From Bagarius yarrelli (taxonomy: Eukaryota > Chordata > Actinopteri > Siluriformes > Sisoridae), in contig VCAZ01000134.1 in the NCBI GenBank assembly GCA_005784505.1, forward strand, positions 125,001 through 189,000: a DNA stretch of 64,000 bases, written 5' to 3'. The notes below the pieces were generated by a model. The model searched no databases and was not told the DNA's origin. It saw only the letters and a program-made list of their open reading frames with translations. Position 1 is the first letter of the stretch; each line of letters begins with the position of its first letter. Shown in pieces: positions 9,901-64,000 of this stretch. The translations under genes and the position numbers were made by a program.

Positions 9901-10496
9901 TGCTGAAAGATACTTCATCAGCTGACATTAGTAGTATAAACAAAGTAAAGGTTTTCTGTCTGATCTAGAATGTCTTCCTGGCCGAGTCGTATGTTTTGTT
10001 CTATAGCCTGGACAGAATTTCAGTAGTTTCTGTACAGTGAAGATCAGATTTGAGCTGCTGATCTAAAAAACACGCTGGTCTGGAAGCGTTCTGGAATGAG
10101 AGAGGAACCGGGTTTAATCTCAGCATCTACTCTCAAAACAGAAACAACTCTATAGAAAAACATCAGACACCCTCAATCAGACACCCTCAATCAGAGTAAC
10201 CTATACTGTGCACAGGAATATATATAGTGCACAGGGACACCTTTCCCATATATCCCAGTTAATTGAGTTGAGGTCCGAGCACAGTGGTAGATGGGCAGGG
10301 GTGGGAATTGAACCCTGATCCTCAGATCAACATCCTAACCAGTTGCTCCAACATTTTAATCAGTTGTCTTGTTTTCCATGACGGTGTGGCATTAATAGAG
10401 GCTGGAATAAAACAAAAATACTCCTAAACCAGCACAAACACTGAAAGCAGAGTGTCGGTTTTCATATGAGCTTTATATTACCCACCACTGCGGAGT

Positions 10497-10497
<1 letters not shown>

Positions 10498-10545
<48 letters not shown>
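10498..10545 (+). repeat. (CA)n microsatellite
   Basis: About 24 CA units in intergenic DNA. Confidence 0.95.
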
Positions 10546-10546
<1 letters not shown>

Positions 10547-10774
10547 AAACCATCCACATTAAACAACAAAAACAAAAACGAAAAAATTCCATAACATAAA
10601 CTTGAACACACATTTCAGAGAAGATTTTCACTCAAACTATGAATAACACACACTAATAATACTATGCTATCATACTCTAATAGTCGTTTGTAAATTTCCC
10701 TTTAGGATGAATGAAGTATCTGTCCGAATATACAATACTTAAAAAAGTGGGGAATTTGTAGCTCTGAAGGTCGT

Positions 10775-10945
10775 GGGTTCAATTTACATTTACAGCATTT
10801 GGGCGACTTACATTTATCTTGTTTATACATCTGAGCAATTGGCAATATACATCGGAGCCTTGCTCAGGGGCCCAGCAGTGGTGGCTTGGTGGAGCTGGGA
10901 ATTGAACCGACAATCTTCAGGTTGATAGTCCAACACCTTATCCAA
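10775..10945 (-). mobile_element. tRNA-derived SINE (minus strand)
   Basis: Read on the minus strand: a head with GGTTCAATTCCC-like B-box sequence, a GCCACTGCTGGGCCCCTGAGCAAGG-type middle, and a tail resembling AAATGTAAGTCGCCCAAATGCTGTAAATGTAAATT. The same family recurs many times in the window. Confidence 0.7.
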
Positions 10946-11865
10946 TATTTCCCCCCCACGCCAAAATTGGAACCTTAACCCACACCTCAGAGGCGAAGGG
11001 CCCCTATAACACTTCCCCACTGGTCTTCCCAGTTTTTGGGGGAATATCACGGTGTTAACAATCACTGATTAATTTTCTTAGGTGTGTTGTTTAGTCCCGC
11101 CGAAGGGGAACTAGCACATATTCCGTTTATTTAGCATACTCCAGGACAACGTGTCAGATCCGGGGCCTCAATTCAGATTGGGGGACTCTGTGTCTGGCAC
11201 TAATTCTGCAATAGGTTAGACATTAATTAAAGTTTGGAAATATTTGCTTCCGGGTTAGGATGGAAATCCAGCGATTGTCCTGTATTATTACACATGCTTT
11301 TGTTAAAGTCTCCTTATAAAATACTAAAGTTATGATGTGTCTTTTACCCCCGATTTGGACAACGTTAGAAGTTTAATCTTGACCTTTTTGAACAGGTGGT
11401 TTTGATCCTGTTTATTGTCCTGGATTTAAGGACTAAAGCAGGTGAATTGTGATATTGCTGAAAAGTGATATTTGAAAAGGTCAGATTTTCTTTGTGTTTC
11501 TCAGTCAGTACTACGATGTGTGTGTATGGTGTGTGTTTTTAGTCAGACAGGTTCTACCAGTTTAGTCTTTGTAAAGGCTGATATCTAAAACGCAGGCATG
11601 CTGCAGTGAGTGGGACCCGTTAAAGCTCTGTGTGACTGTTAGATACACCGATAATGGTGCATTGTACTTTTTACAAAGTGGAGATTTAGATACTTTTTTT
11701 TTAAACCTGCTAAATCATGACATTTTAATCACAACCCCAACTGACATTCCATTTACAGTATCATTTACTCTGTAGATACAAATATATGGTCCAAATTCTG
11801 TGAAACTTCTACCAGCACACACAAAAATGGTGTCTTTACCACAAACTCTGAGTCATGCGGTCTAG
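10946..11865. other. Intergenic, nothing recognised
   Basis: Unique-looking AT-moderate sequence without supported exons. Short frames show no family resemblance. Confidence 0.4.
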
Positions 11866-11883
11866 AATGTCTTTGTATGTTTT

Positions 11884-12155
11884 ATCATTCCATTCTTCAT
11901 TTTCTGGAACTGAGACTCAAACTCTGTCCCAGCAGGACAATGTCCCTGTGCACAAATCCCCCTGATGTCCATGAAGACATGCTGTGTTCTGATTGGAGGA
12001 GAAGAACTCTCATGTCCTGTACAGAGTCCTGATTCTGACTCCACCCCTTTAAACTGAACACCTTTGGGATGAACTGGAACCCCGACTGAACCCCAGACCT
12101 CCAAACCTCAACATTAGTGTCTGATCTCACTCATACTATTGGAACTGAATGATCA
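11884..12155 (-). mobile_element. MITE family with GACCAAAAGT termini, partial copy
   Basis: Nearly the reverse complement of 22600-22845 and related to 40654-41018 and 43745-43900. Shared blocks read ATGAGTGAGATCAGACACTAA, CAGTTCATCCCAAAGGTGTTCAG and CATTGTCCTGCTGGGACAG. No coding capacity; a dispersed non-autonomous element. Confidence 0.75.
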
Positions 12156-12239
12156 AATCCACACAGTCACATGACCCAATCGAGTAGAAGGACTTTTCCA
12201 GGAATATAGAGGTGATTATTGGAGGAGGAGTGAGCTTAT

Positions 12240-12355
12240 TTTTATTATCCAACTGAGCAGCTGAGGGTTAGGGGTCTTGTTCAGAGGCCCAGCAGTGGCA
12301 GCTTAGTGGTATTGAGACTTGAACCCATGCTCTTCCGGTCAGCAATCCAACACCT
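12240..12355 (-). mobile_element. tRNA-derived SINE fragment (minus strand)
   Basis: Same family as 10775-10945: CTGAGCAGCTGAGGGTTAGGG, GGCCCAGCAGTGGCAGCTTAG and a TTGAACCCATG B-box complement are recognisable. Confidence 0.6.
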
Positions 12356-12477
12356 TCTATCAGTTTCCACTTCTTGTCCAATACCAGGTCTTTAGTCTCC
12401 TCAACAACACCTTGTATTGGCCAAGAGGGTATCTGAAAGACATGTGAAGCAACCAATCATACCAAAGAAGTGTTGGC

Positions 12478-12690
12478 TCACATGGTTAAGGTGCTTATTT
12501 GTTAATTGAAAGACCAGATAGACAAGGGGTTCAAGCCCAACCCCTGCCAGCCAGCCACTGTTGGGTCCTTGAGCAAGACCCTTAACCCCTCCTGCTTCAG
12601 GGGCGCTGTATCATAGCTGACCCTGCGCTCTGACCCCCAACAATTTTTTTTTTACTGTGCTGTGCTTTTTGTGTCAAGGATAAATACATT
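12478..12690 (+). mobile_element. Second SINE family (GGGTCCTTGAGCAAGACCC type)
   Basis: A tRNA-like head followed by TTGGGTCCTTGAGCAAGACC and GGGGCGCTGTATCATAGCTG. A close copy lies at 57437-57650, which makes the family assignment secure within this window. Confidence 0.75.
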
Positions 12691-12710
12691 TACATTTTCA
12701 CATTAAGTGT

Positions 12711-12713
<3 letters not shown>

Positions 12714-12757
<44 letters not shown>
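12714..12757 (+). repeat. (CA)n microsatellite
   Basis: About 22 CA units at the end of the SINE at 12478-12690. Confidence 0.95.
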
Positions 12758-12759
<2 letters not shown>

Positions 12760-13017
12760 TAATTCATTCAATTCAGTTTTATTTGTATAGCGCTTTTCAC
12801 AATGATATGATTGTCACAAAGCAGCTTTACAATTGAAGAAAATTATAAAACAGAATTAAAACATAAATCAGTTTGTCCCTGATGAGCAAGCCGGGGGCGA
12901 CGGTGGCAAGGAAAAACTCCCTAAGATGAGATAGGAAGAAACCTTGAGAGGAACCAGACTCAGCAGGGAACCCATCCTCATTTGGGTGAAAACAGGTAGC
13001 AGGGATCATGAAGTTAC
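12760..13017 (+). mobile_element. Interspersed fish repeat (TTTATTTGTATAGCGCTTTT)
   Basis: Contains CAGTTTTATTTGTATAGCGC, TTGTCACAAAGCAGCTTTAC and GGAAAAACTCCCTAAGATGA, blocks of a very abundant interspersed repeat of teleosts. A truncated copy lies at 21293-21370. Class not determined. Confidence 0.7.
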
Positions 13018-13019
13018 AT

Positions 13020-13216
13020 CGTGTGTGTGTGTGTGTAAACAACTATAATCATTAGTCCTAAGAGCAGCCGAAACGTCTTTATGGCGAAGTGGGTCGTCCC
13101 TAGATCGCCCGGTGATGCCTCATCCGCTGGGCAGGTCACAGGGAAGGGACCGACAGGACGGGCCGGTGGTGGGGTCTGGATCACCGGCAGCTACGTTGTG
13201 GCGTATGTAGCTCAAC

Positions 13217-13260
<44 letters not shown>
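13020..13260 (+). repeat. GC-rich unknown segment ending in (GA)n
   Basis: After a short TG tract (13020-13036) comes a GC-rich stretch (about 13081-13210) unlike its AT-rich surroundings, then a (GA)n microsatellite at 13217-13260. The open frame across it has no recognisable family and ends in Arg/Glu repeats from the GA tract. Confidence 0.6.
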
Positions 13261-14339
13261 TGTGAAAGGAAGTCAAAAAGAAGGAAAACACGTTTAAATG
13301 ACAATGTAATCACATTAAGTGTAAAACACACAACACTTTAGCATTTATTTGTATATAAGCCATTTTAAGATTGATTTTTTTATTATAGCTTCTCTTGTTT
13401 TCTTATTCCGCTTTGTTTTACGCTGTGTTTGGAAGTGCCTTTATTATCTTAATAATCATCATTATTTTCTTGTTTGTCTTTTATTCCTGTACGAAAGCTT
13501 TAGTTTTAGGAATGTGCAAATGTGTCATGGCAACAACGCGAGAGGGAGCAACGTCGAGCAAGTCGAGCAGTGCTGTAGCGTCAATCCCAACATCTTCTGT
13601 TAGGGGATGCAGCTCTCCAGAGATTCCCTGCACTACAGGGACGCAACCTGAAACCTGGATGATGTAAATAAATTAGATGTTCACATGCTAATAGCAGTGA
13701 TTAGGAGTGAGACCGGCAGCTAAAATTGTCAGCAAAGCAACATTCAGGCCTGGGTTCGGGTCAGGCTAAAATCTGGCTTCTAAATTGTTTTCATTTTTTC
13801 CTTTTTCTTTGTAACTATATGTATGTTATTATTTTTACATTAATGGACAGTGCCATAGTTTAGTAATCATTAATATCAATACTTTTGTATTTTTTTAAGT
13901 AAGAAGACTTAAATGTCCCCGGTGTTAAAGACTTTTTTGTTTAAAGACTGATGAGGAAGTTTGTAGTTCTCAGTTGTGTAACAATGTAAAGTCATGTTGT
14001 ATAATAGTGTCCGCCAAATGACATAAATGTATTTCAGCTTTTTTATTGTCCCCGAAAACAAGAGCAACTCATTTGTGTGGGAGGACCAAACCCTGTTGTG
14101 AAGATAATGATGACACTGCAATTTTAGTCTCATTTCCAGCGAAAGCAAATCTTTGATAATGAAACTGTAATAAATGCTACTGTAGGTTTGTTTGTCCTTT
14201 CTATCATATGATTACATTAAAATTGAAAAATATAGAAAAAAAGTTTTATGAATTCATGAATATTGGTTTATGAATATTTTTGTCATGGTTAAATTTTTTT
14301 TAAATAAATACACAAAAGCACAAAGTGAAATGGTTTTTT
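13261..14339. other. Intergenic, no gene seen
   Basis: AT-rich DNA. Frames at 13349-13667 are open for up to about 90 codons but show no recognisable protein or splice context. Confidence 0.4.
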
Positions 14340-14790
14340 TGAGCAGCTACCCAGAGGATTGTGGGAGGCACCTTAAGCACCACGTACACCTTCAGGATGG
14401 ACAGAGATAAAGCGTGCAGCGTTCCTGCAGGAACTCCAGGATTGTACCGACTGGGCAGTTCACAGGGTTCTGCTGCCTCCATCTGCACCATAAGAGAAAG
14501 AGGATCCACCTGAGAGCATACTGTTTCCTCATGATGGGGTTTCTGGAGAGGAGTATGGTCTCTCCCTCCTTGGTCATGAGACCAGATGCTTAGAGCTGTG
14601 TGCCATCTGCGTCCACCTCCCAAGGACTGACCTGGCGGTCTTCACTTCCAAACAATCCACACAAAGCTCAGGCATCTCCATGCACAGAAACATGCAATGC
14701 TTAAAGCACGGCTTATCCACCGTCCTGATCTCTCTATTGGACACAAATTTAACAGAAAAAAATATCTGTGAAGAAACTTGAGTGCTAAAG
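14340..14790 (-). pseudogene. Decayed DIRS-like (tyrosine recombinase) retrotransposon fragment
   Basis: On the minus strand two broken frames carry PVNCPVGTILEFLQERCT followed, after a frame change, by LKVYVVLKVPP. From memory these match the start of the recombinase region of DIRS-type elements in fish (CPVGTVLEFLQ..F..GL..STLKVYVAAI). The frame is interrupted by stops and a shift, so this is a dead fragment and not a gene. DIRS elements belong to the tyrosine-recombinase retrotransposons. Confidence 0.5.
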
Positions 14791-14872
14791 AAGAATAAGT
14801 CCACCGTGCGTTTATTTATGCTTCCTGATTGCTGATGTCACTCTAATCACTGCCACGTGTCACTCTCCGATT

Positions 14873-15010
14873 TACATTTACATTTACTCTTATCCAGAGC
14901 ACCCTCATCCAAATACATTCATCTCTATTATACAGCTGAGTAAGGGCCGTGCTCAGGGGCCCAGCAGTGGCAGCTTGGTGCTCTTGGGAAACGAACCCCG
15001 GTGTTCTGCT
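14873..15010 (-). mobile_element. tRNA-derived SINE (minus strand)
   Basis: Same family as 10775-10945. TGCTCAGGGGCCCAGCAGTG, a GAACCCCGG B-box complement and a TTTACATTTACATTTAC tail are visible. Confidence 0.65.
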
Positions 15011-15977
15011 ATCACTTCCCTGATTGCATGCGTGCTTCAGACTGCAGTCTCTACAAGCGTTGCTATAGCGATTTGGCGCAACATCGAGTTCCTGAAGGCG
15101 AACTAGCGTCACAGCCAATCAAATGACAAATCACCAAAAAGCCCAGGATGTCCTCTGGACCATACAGCAGAAATGATGTCATTAGATCATGAAAATACCG
15201 TCTACAGAGAACACCTGCCAGCCGCCAGTGGGCGGAGTCTCAGCTGGGTAGGTTAAAGTTTACTAAAGATACCGAAAAATGACCTGTTATATTTTAACTG
15301 TTTACAAAACATTAATAATAATTGAACCCAGTTCTGCATTACAGATTTTTTGGCGAACTTTTTTACAGTTTATAAAAACTTTTCTGTTTTAGGTGATTTT
15401 GTTTAATAGCCTTTGTCGATATGTAATTATACCCCAGCTTTAGAGTAACTATCTGTAATTCTGCCTTTATTTTGACTATAGAGATCAGAGGAAAAGATAT
15501 TAATGAATAATAACTGACTGGTATGTGTTATTGTTCAGTCATGATTATTATTTTTTATTTTACTACAACTACATTAGCAATTTTATTAGCTAATAAGTTT
15601 TATTACTTAAGTATTAATGAAAAACAAATAATGTAATGGCACTTTATATAAAGTTTATCATTTCTATTAGAATAATCTGACCTTTCCGCAGATTCTCACA
15701 ATATATTATATTTTATTTCATTACATTAACTCTTATTCGTTTGTTAGAAACTGCAATTTAACAATATTTATAATGAAAATAATAATAATAATAATCAATA
15801 AATACATTATTCTGATTCAGTTTGTGATTCTGAACCTTGTTTAATATCTTTGAACATGAAAAATAAGATCTGATAATGTTGGATAATTTTGTTAACAGTA
15901 AATTTGAATATATCCATGTGAAATGTGTGTGGTTTATTTTGCAGTCATGAAAATAAATGTAATATTGACTTTTACAC
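15011..15977. other. Intergenic, nothing recognised
   Basis: Very AT-rich, with a short (AAT)n run near 15775-15795. No supported exon. Confidence 0.4.
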
Positions 15978-16007
15978 TATTATTATTATTATTATTATTA
16001 TTATTAT
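15978..16007 (+). repeat. (TTA)n microsatellite
   Basis: About ten ATT/TTA trinucleotide units. Confidence 0.9.
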
Positions 16008-16084
16008 GCAGTAACGCAGGGTTTTTCACAGAGTGCTGAACTTACACGTTCACTTGCGTCACTTTTAGTCTCCTCTCTTTTTTT

Positions 16085-16103
16085 TCTCTTGTGTAATTCA
16101 CAC

Positions 16104-16135
<32 letters not shown>

Positions 16136-16183
16136 GCACAGCTGATCAGCAGTGCCAGGCATGCACACTGACAGGTTCTCAGG
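16085..16183 (+). promoter_or_regulatory. Possible 5' non-coding exon region of abca12
   Basis: A CA/CG tract (about 16099-16140) is followed by a stretch ending in a good donor, TTCTCAG|GTGAGT (intron from about 16184). It contains no start codon in the transporter frame and would be a 5' UTR exon if used. No promoter element is clear, so the transcription start of the transporter gene remains open. Confidence 0.25.
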
Positions 16184-16398
16184 TGAGTTCAATCCTCCTG
16201 TGCGCACCTGTAGACTGGAGACACCACAAAGCTCCTCTGGTTCATTGAGAAGGATTTCCAGCAGCAAAATCTTCTCCAGGATTAAGATCAACACCGTTTC
16301 TTTCTCTCTCTTTCTCTCTGTTTCTGCTGCTGTTTTTCTGTGTTTTTTCTGTTCACATGGAGACTGAACTCTACTAAAGATTCACCTGCACGGCAGAA

Positions 16399-16399
16399 T

Positions 16400-16449
<50 letters not shown>
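16399..16449 (+). repeat. (CT)n microsatellite
   Basis: About 25 CT units upstream of the transporter gene. Confidence 0.95.
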
Positions 16450-16452
<3 letters not shown>

Positions 16453-16713
16453 TGCTTCTACATCCGATAACCAGCCCTGAAGATACAGAGGTACGGATAC
16501 ACCAATAACATCAGTTCTGACATTAAGAGCTTTCTGAGATCATGAAAATCTGGGATTTAAATATTTAATCTGGTTTAAACATCAGCAGATAATTAATGAG
16601 ATTTATTATACTGAAATTAGACAAAAATTACCAGAACCTGCAGAATTTTCTAAATGTGCTGATTTATAAGCGCGCAAAAACTTCTATTTACAATTCTATA
16701 AAAAAATAACAGT

Positions 16714-16716
<3 letters not shown>

Positions 16717-16748
<32 letters not shown>
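16717..16748 (+). repeat. (CA)n microsatellite
   Basis: About 16 CA units. Confidence 0.95.
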
Positions 16749-16750
<2 letters not shown>

Positions 16751-17994
16751 CGGTGTCACCCAGATGAGGATGAGTTTCTTTTAAATCTGGTTTCTCTTTC
16801 TCTCCTGATGTTACTGGGAGTTTCTACACACTAACGTTGCTTCTGGCTTTGGGATTTACATACAATTCAACATTTTAATAATATTCGTATTTAATATTTT
16901 TAACATTTTTCACTTATAACGCTGTTATTTTTCATTCTGATCGTATAAATCTCTCTTAAGCTCCTTCCGCAGTTTGAAGCAATATATGAATAAAATATAG
17001 TTCATAAATAATAAATAAATAATCTAGTTAATTGGATAAATTGATGTGTCTTTTTAATGTTTTGTCACTGAAAGTTTTGTTTTTGAAAAGTAGAAAAGTA
17101 AAAAATACAGACAATCCTCAAGTTCGTTCTGGAAAAAAATCCATCGAAAGTAGAAATGTGATAATGAATAAAGGTAAAATCCTGATGATGTGTTCTGAAG
17201 TAGCTTAAAGTAGTTTATAAGCGTTACACGGAGATTATAACAACTTTAACTTACAGCAGTCCATTTAACACATCTAATAATATCAATATCAACAATAATA
17301 ATAATAATAATAACAATAACAATAATAATAATAATAATAATAAATAATAAACAATAATAATTGGTGGTCCTCTGTTTTACTATGTGGTTCCAGTATCACT
17401 CACTAACAGACACACTGACCTCCGGAAATAAACTTTAAATCTCTGGCGAATTCTGGGAATAACAAATCCAAAAAACCCACAATGCTGTTTTATCAAGTGT
17501 GTTAATTAACCTGTGATTTATAAAACATAGTAAAATATAATATAAAGCATAAATATAACATTTGTCTTGCATTACATCTGAAATTATGATCACTGTTAAC
17601 CGGTTATAACATTTTATTAGTTTAACATTGAGTGATAATAAATAAAAACACACATTAAATGTGTTGGTTTAAAATTTAACCGTTACCACTTATTTTGGTT
17701 AAATTACTCATAATTATTGCTAGTAAAGTGATAAAAATTGGATATCAGTTAAGATACCAGCTGGTGAAAACGCCTCATTTTATTTATTTATTTATTCATT
17801 ACGCATTTGTCAAGCTTATGTGAAAAGTTTAAGTGAATGAACCTGTTTAAATGATATCTCTTGTTTTTGGGGTTGTTTTTTTTACGGTTTTGTTGGCGGT
17901 TCCTGATTTGTGTAATAATTGGTTTTAATCTTGCGTTTTTCTGTCCTTAAAGATATTCACGCTCTCATCCTGGTTCGAAGTTTTCCTCTCACTG
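16749..17994. other. Upstream region of the abca12 start codon
   Basis: AT-rich DNA with an (AAT)n array at 17292-17358. An acceptor-like site may lie shortly before the ATG at 17995, but I could not fix the 5' UTR exon boundaries. Confidence 0.4.
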
Positions 17995-63863
<45,869 letters not shown>

Positions 63864-64000
63864 GTGAGTAGCTCTGTGATCATAACCCCTCGTTTAAATA
63901 TGCACAGCTCATTTGCATACAGCGACGCCCACAAAACTCTACAAAGGATCAAGCATAATGATGGAAGACAGCATGAAATAAGCGATCAGTGAGAAACAAA

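Overview
This is a window of vertebrate nuclear DNA, almost certainly from a ray-finned fish. The genes are split into many exons with GT-AG introns. The encoded proteins are vertebrate families. Non-coding DNA is full of long (CA)n/(TG)n tracts, minisatellites, tRNA-derived SINEs and small DNA transposons of kinds common in fish. The repeats resemble those of otophysan fish such as catfishes; that narrower placement is an inference from memory.

Layout: (1) 1-1226 is AT-rich upstream DNA with a weak hint of a divergent minus-strand gene. (2) 1227-6571 is a complete nine-exon pofut2 gene on the plus strand, predicted at 448 aa: the ER enzyme that adds O-fucose to thrombospondin type 1 repeats. 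Its intron 7 holds about 40 tandem copies of a motif matching the CTCF core consensus. (3) 6572-17994 is intergenic: a hAT-like MITE, a 1.5-kb G/T-rich minisatellite, SINEs, a decayed DIRS-like retrotransposon fragment, and the likely upstream region of the next gene. (4) 17995 to the window end is an ABCA-subfamily transporter gene, best matched to abca12. I could chain 51 coding exons by splice sites and reading phase. It starts with MAGFF and runs through TM1, a very large lumenal domain, TM2-TM6, NBD1, the start of the second half (TM7) and part of the second lumenal loop. The second nucleotide-binding domain lies beyond the window.

The main biology is in the abca12 gene. By hand count its first lumenal domain is about 3,360 residues, against about 1,000 in human ABCA12, because of two giant exons (2,991 and 2,352 nt) dense in N-glycosylation sequons. 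This design recalls mammalian ABCA13. The first giant exon contains an internal duplication of about 271 residues. One exon (57992-58107) carries a single extra base that breaks the frame just after TM2; this is either an assembly error or a real lesion. Two introns appear to use GC donors.

The two genes lie in the same orientation about 11.4 kb apart and have no obvious shared function (ER glycosylation; ABCA-type lipid export). Many introns are dominated by simple repeats that sit directly against splice sites. Several of these are reported as findings because they could affect splicing, RNA folding or chromatin. All exon calls are from reading the sequence and recollection of family proteins; no alignment or search was run.
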